The notes beneath the pieces were generated by a model that saw only the letters and a program-made list of their open reading frames with translations, ran no database searches and had not been told where the DNA came from. Below, in pieces: positions 11,460 to 22,149 of a stretch of 64,000 nt of DNA. The stretch is from Solanum dulcamara (Eukaryota > Streptophyta > Magnoliopsida > Solanales > Solanaceae): contig NC_077248.1 of assembly GCF_947179165.1 (NCBI RefSeq), positions 47,828,232-47,892,231 on the forward strand. The letters run 5' to 3'. The position numbers and the translations under genes are program-made. How positions within the stretch are numbered: position 1 is the first letter of the stretch; every line of letters begins with the position of its first letter.

Positions 11460-12370
11460 GACAAGATCAAAAACCACCATGATTAGCTCGATGTGAAATG
11501 TTGCCTCATCCAATCATCTTGCATGGATAGAAAAATTCAAAAACTTCTCCGGAATTGACTTTAAAAGGTGACAACAAAATGTTCTTCTACTCGAAAATCT
11601 TAATCCTACAAAATTTCATTAAGGAGGGCATTCCGGTTTTGCCGGAAAAAACTCCCAAAATGTATGTTTTCTAGTAATTGAGGCATGAAAAACACTCTTA
11701 ATTTTTGTGTAAGAATTAAATTCTTAACATACTGAAAGATGATTTATACAAATTCTTTATTAGCATGCAGACCTAGAAAGATTTATGAAATTCTTTGAAA
11801 AAGAAGTACTAAAACAGAAGATGCCAGATTGAAAAAGTTTATAGCTACTAAATTTCTCGAGTTCAAAATGGTAGGACGACAAATGTGTTGTTATCCATGT
11901 TCAGAAATTGCAAGTTTTTATCTGCGGGCTCCTTTCCAAAGGTATAACTTGAATAATATTTTTGTGAAAAGTATTATATGTGTGTTATCACTTACATAAT
12001 TTTTTATTTGATTTTATTATTAATGACGTGTTTCTAGCGACAACGCTAATTGAAAAGTTGTCTCATTTATGGAAGGACTTCAAAAATGATTTGAAACACA
12101 AATTCAAGGATATGATGCTCCACGATCTCATTGCTTGATTAAGGATAGAGGATGAAGAAAATATTGTTGAGGCTGCTACAAGTAATACTAAAAAGAGGAA
12201 AATGTCTTCTGACTAAAAAACAATCCTAATAAGAAGAAATTCAAGGGAGAATATTGCTACAATTGTGAAATAATTTGGCATATGTCTACTAATTGTTGTG
12301 ATTCAAGAAAATACAAGCATAAGGAGCAAGCAAATCTATCTATACTATCTAAAAATATGAATTTCCTAAT
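11460..12370 (+). pseudogene. Copia (Tnt1-like) gag remnant with zinc knuckle
   Basis: The plus strand encodes a decayed gag. FSGIDFKRWQQKMFFY (about 11550) is the N-terminal W-x-x-K-M motif. LIEKLSHLWKDFKNDLKHK (about 12050) and LRIEDEENIVEAA (about 12140) are the central domain. CYNCEIIWHMSTNC (about 12254-12296) is a complete CX2CX4HX4C nucleic-acid-binding knuckle. Several stops and at least two frameshifts separate these blocks, and protease and everything after it are missing. LTR C begins 20 bp downstream and probably truncated it. Confidence 0.85.
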
Positions 12371-12392
12371 TTAAATGCTAAATTACTATAGT

Positions 12393-12794
12393 TGTAATGA
12401 TCCATTCTTATCATTATGGATATGCCAATGGGAAAGAAATTTGGGCTAGAAAAATTGAGTAGTGACTTAGACATTTTGAGGCTAGGCCAGACTTAGACGA
12501 TATTGAGTCAGGTGAGGCCTAGGGAAATCCGGTAAGGGATTGTAGCTGATTTTTGAGTTTTGATTATTTGAGCTAGTAGGTAAGACGTTAAGGAATTCAT
12601 AGGGCCTTACAAAGCTGAATTTGGATGAGTAGAATTCCCAAAATTAAATTTGACATGAAGGGTTTACTTTAGAACGTTAAGCATGAGGTTACGTTGTGAA
12701 ATGCGGTCTTTGGACACAAACTTTGAGTTTTGTTTCCATAAAAGTCGCTATAGCGGGATGAATCCAGCCATGACAGGTGCCTCTATAGCAGGTC
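12393..12794 (+). mobile_element. LTR C, left part (split by element D)
   Basis: It starts TGTAATGATCC (12393) and carries a CGCTATAGCGGGAT palindrome near 12752. It is interrupted at 12794/12795 by element D and continues at 31643. Joining the two sides gives the CTATAGCAGGTC-AGTGG context expected of an uninterrupted LTR of this type. Confidence 0.6.
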
Positions 12795-14868
12795 TATGAC
12801 GATCCGAATCATCATTAATTAAGATTAAAAGAAATCGCAAGAAATTTACTCAACTGAGTCATACCATCCTGCCAGAGCAGGATGGTCCCGCCTTAGCAGC
12901 ACCGCCAGAGCCAGAATGTGGCTGCCAGAGTGGGATGACATGGGTCAGAACTTAAGTTGAAATTTTATTATTTTCCCACTTCTACCAAGTGTAAGTTAGA
13001 GGCGAGGGTTACTGCAAAAACCTTCCAAAGGCTGCTCCTGACTTGGAAAGAAGAGGGGAAGGAATCTCAGCATTTGAAGTCTTTCAACTGGTGGAATTCA
13101 ATCCTTCCTTGTCCGTAGGACATCTGGAATCAAAGATTTCAACAGCTTTATCCCTCCATAGTTTCTTGGGGCCCAAATAGGCTAGACTTCTCTTTTCTGA
13201 GTAGTAAATCTATACTCATTATGTAGTATAGAAAAAAATTTAATGAGAAATTGTATAATTAAGTTATGGTTCATGGGTAGAAATTCAGTTGCATTAGGGT
13301 GTAATCCGAAGTGACCTGGGTAAGAGGGTGGAATAATGATATGAGAAGTTATTGATGGTGATTTTAGTGTATGTAGACGGGTTAAGTTGTAATGGATATG
13401 GTATCATGTACACAGACATGAAATGCGTAGATGTTAGAGATAAACCTTAGGGTTTGGTAATGCAGGTAATGGTTTGGTTGCCCGAGTGTGTTCCATTTAC
13501 TCATTGAATTACTTATGATATGCATAGATGTTTGTGAATAGGGAAAACATGATAGATTTTATGCAAGTTAATCACATGTTGGCCTATTTGGTATGAAATC
13601 ATTCTTGTAATATAATATGGTCAATTGTTGATAGTTGTGATTGAATTGCATAATTGGATCGAGTGTTATGTTCCGATATAAAAATTGGATCGGGTGTCAC
13701 TTTCTAACACATATGTGGATCGAGTGTCATGATTCGATATATTCTTGGATCGGGTGTCATGTTCCAACAAAATTATAGCTAGATTAGGTCCCCTGAGAGG
13801 GACAAATATATGAGTGTGGATAGTCCTATGATAGGACCAGATGATATTTGTATTTGTGTACTCGGGAGGTTAGTTGTAAATGAGCTAGAGAAAGATGACT
13901 TATAAAAGAACCCTTGATTTGAGGTGTGTTAGTTATAAAGAACTGTGAACCTGTATAGGCTTATTGTGGTAAGATAATGGACAATGTTAGGCCTTGATAT
14001 GACTCATGCGTTATGTGAAATATCCTATAGTTATAGGTTTAGAGGTGGACGTTCCTTGTTGTCAGGGAGTATTCTCGTTGAAGTTCACACGAGTAACTAT
14101 GATGGTAGTAGTTATTACCTAGAAACTGAGTTCAGTTATGAGGTGTGGTTATGGAATGTCTAGGTCACTATTGTTTTGAGACAACTAGATCAAGACCAGT
14201 GGTAGTGTGTGGAACCATTGAGTGGCTAAGGTTGTTTGGGGTGATAACTGTTAGATCGAAGTGAGCAATAGTATGGTGGACCTATAACCCACAGGTTTTA
14301 AGTTTGTAACTAGAGTGGGTAGTGAAACTCTGAATAGTAGAGTGATGAAGACTATAAAAGTGAGAGTAAGGAGACACTTACTTGGTTGGGTGGACCGGCT
14401 TATAAGGTTTGACTATTATGATCTCTCTTATTTTTCTATTCATATACTATGCAATGGGTATCAGATTAATCGATGATGCCTACTATTACGTGTTGTTTTG
14501 TACTGATACTACTCTTGTTATACCACTTGACATAGTCTGGTTGCAGGGTCAGTTATGTATCTTAGGTGAAGACGAAGGTGATACTTTAGCAGCTTCTATT
14601 TTTTTCTTCTTATGGTGGGAGCTGTGTCATTTTTTTTTTATTTTGTTACAACTCTTAGAAGTTCTTGTACCTATTTTAGACTAGTATCCATGGGGTTTTT
14701 TGTGTTATTTTTGTACAAGTGTATTACTATAGATTTCTATAAACTTTTGGCTTAATTACTCAAGTTTTGATTTAAATTTCGCAATGATTTTCATGTAAGA
14801 GGTTAAAGGTTCCCCTACTTAGGTCTTAGATTGGGTTCCCGCACGGCCCGATGGGTTGGGTCATGAAA
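12795..14868 (+). repeat. 5' LTR of element D (2074 bp)
   Basis: It is homologous along its length to 29554-31637 but visibly diverged, with numerous substitutions and small indels. It starts TATGACGATCC and ends ATGAAA, decayed from TGTAATGACC and GTGACA. It includes CCTGCCAGAGCAGG-type palindromes near 12868-12925 and a four-copy array of about 30 bp (GGATCGGGTGTCATGTTCC) at 13654-13779. The ORF at 14409-14684 also appears in the other LTR at 31221-31511 and is not a gene. Confidence 0.8.
13654..13779. repeat. Four-copy ~30-bp tandem array in LTR D
   Basis: Units start at about 13654, 13685, 13715 and 13745 with the core GGATCGGGTGTCATGTTCC. The 3' LTR holds the same array at about 30419-30545, so it predates the insertion of D. 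Confidence 0.85.
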
Positions 14869-14871
14869 AGT

Positions 14872-14883
14872 TGGTATCATAGC
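14872..14883 (+). other. Primer-binding site of element D
   Basis: TGGTATCATAGC lies 3 nt after the LTR end. It differs at one position from TGGTATCAGAGC, which pairs with the 3' end of plant initiator tRNA-Met. It fixes the plus orientation of D. Confidence 0.8.
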
Positions 14884-16554
14884 CCAAGTTATCAGTCTCC
14901 CAGTACAAGAGCAAGTGTGGAATAGACTCCTGTGAATTGGTGTATTGACGTCCACATCTAATCTTCAGGAAGCTATGAAGCATTTTAAGAATTAGTCTCA
15001 TTTCTTCTCTCTTATTCATACGGTCTGCCTCTTGTGGTATAGGTTGAGTCTAATTGGTATCTCTGAATTCTAATTGGTATCTCAACAGAGTAACTACATC
15101 CCATTGATACGGCTGAAGGGGAGCAAGCAAAGGAAATTAGAACCGAGAACGTTCCAATTGGTATAATGCCTTAGAGGCGGTGAAAATACATAGATGATGA
15201 ACTAATGATCATCCATGAAGTGGACTTAATTAATAGTCCTGAATTTTCTTGGGTTATGTAACTAAAATAGTGATTATGTGTATAGTAATTCCTGATTTAA
15301 TGTGTGATGTACCCTTGTCTGCGTGGTGAAATTATGTGATATGTATTTTCTAGTTCTTCTATAAGCTAGATGTCATAAACGAGTCATGACTAGAGTATGT
15401 GCATTAGTGTTAATGTAAGACATAAGGTGATTAAATATTGGGTTCTGATGTGTTAAATGATATACATATGTGAGGGAATGTAGCCTGCAAATTATGCATC
15501 GACTTACCATTGATAGAGATGGTAAGGGGAAAAGGTCAAAGTAGTGATTGTAGAGAAACTCTGGTTTCAGGACAGTTAGATTTTGGTTGGAAAACGGATG
15601 AGAAACAGAGCCAGTGTTGTACATTAGCGTAAGGGTGGTTATAAAAGATTTTCTTGACATAGTTCATAACTGGGCTAAAGCAATGTGTTGCTAAATTGTG
15701 TCTATCTGTCATAATGGGTTGAACTGTTAATCTGAGTTAATAAGAAATCGATGTTACAAGTTGTACTAGATTGGACTATATTTATCTTGATTTCATTAGA
15801 CTAATGGGGGTAATGAATGGATCTTTGTAGTGTGCATAGTAGTTATGCTAAGGTAATAGGGAGCGAAAATCTCCCATATGTAATGCTAGGTTCGACTCTG
15901 GATATTCCATATTAATTTTCTCATGAAAAAATGTCAAATGGGATAAGTCTAACTCTGAGAGTTTAAGGGGATACGGGACAGAAATGCGTCAGGAGGAAAT
16001 TTTCTTGAGGTTTTGTCTCGGCGAATCCAGCCCCAGCGGGAATATCCCGCTAAAGCGGGATATCGCGAGATAGAAACTCCAGGTAAAGTCCTCTATTTTC
16101 CCGTGCTTTTTGGCAATGAAATTTGAGACACAATTGACCAACTTTGAGATCAACATAGTGCTAACAAATGCAGAATAAACCATAAATCAATAGTAATATA
16201 TGCTAGGTGAAGTAAATAGCATCTGGGTGCTTACAAAAATAGGGAAAGCAGTAAGGAAAGCGGTAAATTGTTTTTTACATGCCCAAACGCGGCAAACCAA
16301 ATCAAATAATAAAGTCTAACGAGAAGGATGGGGAGTGTCATCATCTAAATCCAGCTTCTCAGGAGGGTACTCTCCTGCCTAGGCTTCATTCAGTAAATTG
16401 AACTCACAAAAATCCCAGCTGATGACGGAGCATCTCCACCTTCATAGCAGTGACTGGTGGCACAGAGCAAGGGTCTGGGAAAAGCGGCCATCTAGTCATC
16501 TCCGAATTGTAACCAAATCCTCCTCTAAGCAAGGGTCGACTGGTGGTTATGATT
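14884..16554. other. Internal region of element D, no recognisable coding
   Basis: Leader-type and non-coding retrotransposon sequence. A GC-rich palindromic tract with the motif CCCGCTAAAGCGGG lies at about 16020-16070. The ORFs at 15373-15660 and 15989-16183 show no domain that I recognise. Confidence 0.5.
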
Positions 16555-17092
16555 GATTGGGAGGGGCAGCGTCCTCATCCTTTTCCTCACCCTTTGCTAC
16601 TGTTGCCCAGCTACTCTTGGCCCTGTCTATCTTCCATTTCTCTTATCCTCAGGAAGAGGTCTTCCTGATAAGTAAGGGGTGAAAAGGTGGATCCATATGG
16701 ATTACCTCATCCAAGTCCAGAAATGGCACCCCAGCCATTTTGCACATGGCAGAGGATAGGCCCGACAGAAAAAATGTCTTTTTGTTGCCCCGATAGAACA
16801 TCTTCCACTCCGACATGATTTGGGCCCCCACATTCAAGCCTATCCCCTGAATAGCATAAGCCACCACTAGATCTAAGGGAAAGTAACATATATGTGGTTG
16901 CTAGAAGGGCGGATCCTCCTGGCTACTAGGTGTAGCCACCTCTTGTCATCATCAGACTAGAAAGTGCTAGATAAGCCCTCTGTGCTGGGCTAATAGACAC
17001 TGTTCCAACATTCTGGGGCTACTAGCGTGTCCCGTAACCACTCTTGGTCCATCTCCCTTAGCTTGTCCTCGTATTCAGCATTGGAGTCTTTC
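16555..17092 (-). pseudogene. C-terminal half of a putative plant-transposon-protein ORF, cut by element E
   Basis: The minus strand from 17087 reads NAEYEDKLREMDQEWLRDTL, then FPLDLVVAYAIQGIGLNVGA and WKMFYRGNKKTFFLSGL (main ORF 16649-16867). A frameshift follows, and then a charged tail (KGEEKDEDAAPPNQ) to about 16555. This resembles the C-terminal half of the 'putative plant transposon protein' family, common in plant retrotransposon-rich regions; its biochemical role is not known to me. In-frame stops (for example after CWNSVY) show decay. It sits antisense within element D. Its N-terminal half is at 28254-28640, on the far side of element E. Confidence 0.7.
17088..17092. repeat. Left target-site duplication of element E (CTTTC)
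   Basis: CTTTC immediately precedes the TGTCACGACC start of the LTR. The right copy is CTTTA at 28254-28258, a 4/5 match. The flanking reading frame is restored when one copy is kept, which supports a 5-bp duplication. Confidence 0.75.
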
Positions 17093-20000
17093 TGTCACGA
17101 CCCAACCCCGTAGGCCGCAACTGGGGTCCGACCTGGACCCCCCGTACATATATCTATTAGCTGAGGTCACATTGAATCGTAAATAAGACAATATCATGTA
17201 ACAGAGCCCCACTGGCGATAACATTTTCATAAACTGTAGCCCTTTTCGTTTGTATCACAACATGACAGGGCACGCAAGAAGACAAGGCTGCCATAACATA
17301 ATAATATATATCATATATCATGTAGACCCAGCTTAATCAAACTGACATACACAACCCACATATACATGTCTGCAGACCTCTAAACATATAAATGATAACA
17401 TATGGCGGGACAGGGCCCCCGCCGTACCCCTGAATGGATAAAACAATTTCTATACATCCGTGGACAGTATCAAAAACTAGGCTCCGATACAATGAAGCCT
17501 CTTCCAGCTGAGCTGCATGGAATCCTAAGCTGACGGACTCCCAAAATCTGTATTTGTACCTGCGGGCATGAACGCAGCCCCCCGAGAAAGGGGGTCAGTA
17601 CGATATGTGTACTGAGTATGTAAAACATAATATAAAACAACTGGAAACATATCTGAGATGGAGAATCAGGGGATAAGATATCAATTCAGAAACTTGTACC
17701 TGTACTTTATGAATTACAAAAACATGCATGTTCGAGTCATATCATATAGCCGGCCCTTTCGGGGGTCCGGTGAATCATCTCTGTAAAATCATCTCTGTAA
17801 AACCATCATGGCCCCAGTGCCATCACCACCTTATTACAACTCATCATCATATATTTATACACGTATCCTGGCCCTCTATTGAGGGACTCAGTGAATAATG
17901 CAGTGAACTGTGCACGAGAACATATCCTGGCCCGGGACTCAGGGAAAGAAGTGTTACAATATACACGAGTAGATTAGTGAGTAACTATATGCAATTTAAA
18001 TCATTATCAGAGACTCGACAGAATAAGAAAGTTAAGCTTTTATTTGAGAACCCGAGTAGCGGTGTAGTCATCTCGAGTGTCCTCTAAATGCCATTATGGG
18101 CTGTCTCAATTATAATCTCGGGGCTCCTAGACATGTACTAAAGTAAAGCCAAATCGCTTATGGAACCAGAACATTTGTTAACATATAGTCTGTAAGACTT
18201 GGAGCCTGTACATTTGTTACCTTTTTAACATATAAAAGTTTCCAGGGAAATAGTTCGATTATTATAAAAGTTCGATATTCAGACGTAAATAAGAGATGCT
18301 AAGAATGGAGTTACGCCGGAACTCATATCATGTTTAACCTACAACTAAGACATGCCAGAAGAAGAAAGAGAATAAACTATATATGGTCTGTACTTTTCTT
18401 TATGGGATCTACATACACATATTTCATACCCGGCCCATCATGGGGCTCGGTGAATCATTATGGCATCATAATCTCACTTTCGTACCAAACACGTATCAAA
18501 GGAAATAAGAGATAGCTTTCCAAATACTAGTGTTTAATACATAGAAGCCTTACTAGGCAATACTCAATTCTTGCAGAAATTCCAATACTAAGCAGTGGAC
18601 ATGGGTTATGAGGCATACTTGGAGTTTTGGGAATGGAATTATCCCCACATTCCACACACACTTCACTTAAGGCTAAAACTTGCCAAAAGGAAAGAAAGAT
18701 AATTGTACGTGCTTATACCAAAACATGCCACAAGAAAGCTTTACATACCTTTTGGGAGTTACCCTTTATCCTGCTCGTCTCGTCGTCTTCCGAACCTATT
18801 CAATATGAAAGTAATACGAATATCAACTACTCTTAACTTTCCAGCATCTTGGATTACGCCTTAATGTTAATGGAATCTATTGCCTTAGTTGTTTCCTCGA
18901 CTAGTCCTTTAGTTTGTTAAGGCGTTAACGAAAATTGGGCAGCACCTCCCCTATAATGTGCCCTATCCAAATTTCCAATCATGTCCCTAAGACCTACAGC
19001 CAACCAACAACAACAACCTGCAGCAATTCATACCAACAATATACAACATACACTCCAAACAACTTATTCCAAAAATACGATATCTCAATAGGGCGTCTAG
19101 CCTTTATTTTGTGACGCCTTTAATTATACATAACAAGGGGTCATGTGGCTTCTACCAGCAGCACCATAACCCACATTAGGACATATTTAGGCCCTGCAAC
19201 AACAAGCCACACCCCTGCAGAGCAACTCACAAGAACAACACTTTGTTTCGACAACAATTCAACTATAACGACTACAAATTAGTTTATTCTGAACGCCAAG
19301 TATTTCTAAGCCATTTTCATATTTCCAGCCACCAATAGGGAGTGTAACATGCTCCATCAGAACAAATAAAGCTCAAATTTAAAGAAGAAACCTTACCTTA
19401 CGTTAAACTTGTCAAACTCGCCAAAACTATCCAAAATGTGAAATCTGGACAGCTTACTGTTTTACCTTGTCGCTTCGTTTCGAAGGGGTAATGGAGGGAA
19501 ATAGGATTTACGTCCTTCATGAAAGTTATATACATGTGTATTAGGGTCGCAAACAATTTCGAATCATCCCTACATCAATTTTGTACAAAAAGATATGACC
19601 AAAATACTCACAGCTGTCCGTGTAGGATTTCCAAAACCAAATTTGAGCAGTACCTCCTCTACACTTCATCACCACTTTTCAAGCTGATACAAGTGGAACT
19701 GGATTTTGGAGTCTGAATGAAAGTTATAGAACCACGAAATACCTTTCCAAAAAATATTAAATCACTTGAAACGAATCTGTACACAAGAAGTTATACGATT
19801 ATTACTAACCACTGTCCCTTCCAAAAACGGGTTTATTAATTAACGTTTTCTCTTATTTTCTCTTCCAAATTCCAATTGCAAAGCTGGAGTTTTACTTCCA
19901 TGAAGGTCTTAAAATACATATATACATATCCACGTACTTAAGGTACACCGTATATAATTAATTCACGGAAGAAAATTGGAAAACAAACCTTTAAACTTCA

Positions 20001-20637
20001 AGAACCATGGCTGCCTCTCTATTTCTCTCCCTCACATTTTTTTCTCTCTAAGTTGGCTGATGTTTTGATGGATAACTGAAGTATATGATATATATCAACA
20101 TATATATGTGGCTTTAGGGTGTAACACGTGTCAACCCCAAGAGGTGACACGTGTTCAGCCCCTATTGGGCCACCGTATCATGCTGCCAACTATGGGCTGC
20201 CACGTGGCAGTGGGGTCCACCACCACCCCCCCAAGCAGGTGGATCACCTGCTTGCTTGAGGTGCTGCCACGTGTCGCTTCTTCATTGGCTACCACGTGTC
20301 TCTTTTTTTTCTCCCTTCCTCGTGGGCTCGTAATCTCGTCTTATTTTATGTACCTATGTAATCCGTGCTACGTAAGTTTGATATATGCTTAAGTAGCTCA
20401 AGTGCATATGACTTTTAACTTAGTAGCTTACATAGGTAAATCGAGTCCTACGACTCATTACTTGACCTCCAATTCCTTTCGGACTCTTATGATTTCATCT
20501 CCAACCTTCTCTAGTATGGGGTATCACATTCTCCCTTCCTTAGAGCCGTTTGATAGTGTCGTAACTTAAGTGGCTCACATGCTAACTTCTAAGTAACTTA
20601 AGGGACATTCCGAGTTTAAAAAGGGTGGGGTGTAACA
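17093..20637 (-). repeat. 3' LTR of element E (3545 bp)
   Basis: TGTCACGACCC...GGTGTAACA in window orientation; TGTTACACC...GTGACA in element orientation. It is nearly identical to 24709-28253 at a constant offset of 7616 bp. It carries GGCCC/GGGxC hairpin-like motifs near 17755-18440 and the G-box cluster at 20125-20298. ORFs inside (18330-18515, 18627-18836, 19519-19716, 20108-20392) recur in the other LTR and are not genes. Confidence 0.95.
20125..20298 (-). promoter_or_regulatory. Five G-boxes (CACGTG) in U3 of the element E 3' LTR
   Basis: CACGTG occurs at 20125, 20148, 20201, 20268 and 20293, mostly in ACACGTGTC or CCACGTGGC context, the core bound by plant bZIP and bHLH factors (ABRE/G-box). 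A perfect palindrome GCAGGTGGATCACCTGC lies among them at 20235-20251. A CATATATATG TATA-like sequence follows about 17 bp away in element orientation. Motifs and spacing are seen directly; activity is inferred. Confidence 0.75.
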
Positions 20638-20653
20638 TCCTTTCCCCCTTTAG
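20638..20653 (-). other. Polypurine tract of element E
   Basis: On the minus strand CTAAAGGGGGAAAGGA directly precedes the 3' LTR start TGTTACA, the expected plus-strand primer of an LTR retrotransposon. Confidence 0.9.
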
Positions 20654-20769
20654 AACATTCGTCCCCGAATGTTAGCTAAAACTTCTCTTAGCACCTTATA
20701 CAAATCGTAGGGAGATTCATTGCTATTTTCTTAACACGTACTTCCATACCAATATTTCATATACGTGTT

Positions 20770-21190
20770 TCAGGAATCGGGGTTACCTGTAAATATTGGG
20801 AATAGGTGCAAATACTTGTGTTTTATATCCTCTTCAATTTCCCAGGTCATCCCTTTTCTGGTTTTGGTTTTGCCACAGTATCTTGACCGAAGGCACGTCC
20901 TCAGTTCGCAACCTTCTAATTTGCCAATCCAAGATGGCAATAAATTTCTCCTCATAGGATAACTCTTCCATCTCATGGACTTCATTTATGAAACATACTA
21001 TGGGTGGATCACCAGTACAGTTGCGAAACATTTATATTTAATAGACTGGGCGTATGGTTTCCAAATCAGGTGGTAAGCTTAAATTACCAGTCATATTGCC
21101 CACCTTATGAGTAACTTGATACCTTCTAACATATTTTGGGTTAAGTCCCTTTTTCTGGGTGACTCCGTTATGAACATCCAATCATCCATT
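20770..21190 (-). pseudogene. Gypsy integrase C-terminus and chromodomain remnant of element E
   Basis: The minus strand reads GLNPKYVRRYQVTHKVGNM and NLSLPPDLETIRPVY (the conserved integrase tail), then ELSYEEKFIAILDWQIRRLR and EDVPSVKILWQNQ. After a frameshift comes TWEIEEDIKHKYLHLF. The order, an integrase tail followed by a chromodomain-like end with TWE and the Y-x-x-LF terminus, is diagnostic of plant chromoviruses. At least one stop (after RPVY) and one frameshift are present. No reverse transcriptase, RNase H or integrase core is recognisable further upstream, which suggests a large internal loss. Confidence 0.85.
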
Positions 21191-22026
21191 TGAACTTTGA
21201 ATGTCGATGTCGATTATCTGTATATCATTCCTGCCGACTCTGGGCTTTTATTCAATAGTTTGCTTTATCCTGTTTGGCCTACCAGCTTAGTCTTTTTCCC
21301 ATCAGGGGGACCTATAGGCGCTTCCTTACAACATCTTGTAGGGGGTCATTTGGATACTGTAATGGTAGCCCTTCTCGTAGGCAAACCTAATAATTGATGG
21401 ACGATAGTCCTAGCTACACTTAAGCCAACCTCATAAGCTCGCAATATATTTTTTAGCAGTTGATAGTATGCTCAGTCTATTCAGAAGCCCGAGGTAAATG
21501 CGGTATGAAGGTTTGTCTGTGCTCTCGACCTCTTCTTGGACCGAGGTCCAAACGTTAACCATATTTGAAGTTCCTCTATCTGAGATATTAGTTGGGGAAC
21601 TTCACGGAATCTTACTACTTCCTTGTCATATAGCTTCACCTAGTTCCAGTTGCATAGGTGGTCTTGCTTGGAAGCAAAGGGGTTGATTCGTTAGCCTTCT
21701 CGCAATAACCCGCATAGCACCCTACTCTTGAAAAGTTTAGAATAGGTGCATGGTGACGTTGATAATTTGGGAATCCTTAGCTTCGTATAGTTTTTCTCGA
21801 CTTTCTTTAGAACTTTAACTAGCCTATATAGTTATTCTGTGGTTTTCCACTCGTTAACTGGTTCTATGTTGAAGAACTGTGGCATTCAAGTGCGTCGTCA
21901 ATTAGCAATTAGCTAATCCTTCTTATTTTGCTTAAACCCTTGTTACAATTGCCTTAACGTATCTTATAATACTCTGGGTACATAATCTCATATCGTTTCA
22001 CCATCACTAGTTCAGATTCCTCCATC

Positions 22027-22145
22027 TCGCGGGATCCCACCAGCACTAACGCATTAAGTTCCATCAGAATTTTGAAGTTAAGCGTGCTGGGGCGAGAGTA
22101 ATATTGGGATGGGTGACCTTCCTGGGAAGTCTTCGTGTATCGTTT
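22027..22145 (+). ncRNA. 5S rRNA-like sequence inside element E (pseudogene or captured copy)
   Basis: About 115 bp match plant 5S rRNA from memory, from ACCAGCACTAACGCATTAAG near the 5' end to CCTGGGAAGTCTTCGTGT near the 3' end. The internal promoter parts are well kept: A-box region GAAGTTAAGCGTGCT (22074-22088), intermediate element GGATGGGTGACC (22108-22119) and C-box CCTGGGAAGTC (22121-22131). Substitutions cluster at positions about 28-48. A TTTT run (22142-22145), the usual Pol III terminator, follows at once. It lies on the plus strand, antisense to element E. It is too diverged in the first 45 nt to be a normal 5S gene, but it is clearly 5S-derived. Confidence 0.85.
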
Positions 22146-22149
22146 TACT

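Noticed and set aside
18330..18836. Small ORFs duplicated exactly at 25946-26452
   Set aside because: The identity comes from the two LTRs of element E, not from a conserved gene pair.
22027..22145. Functional 5S rRNA gene
   Set aside because: Too many substitutions in the first 45 nt, a single copy, and a location inside a retrotransposon. It was kept as 5S-derived only.
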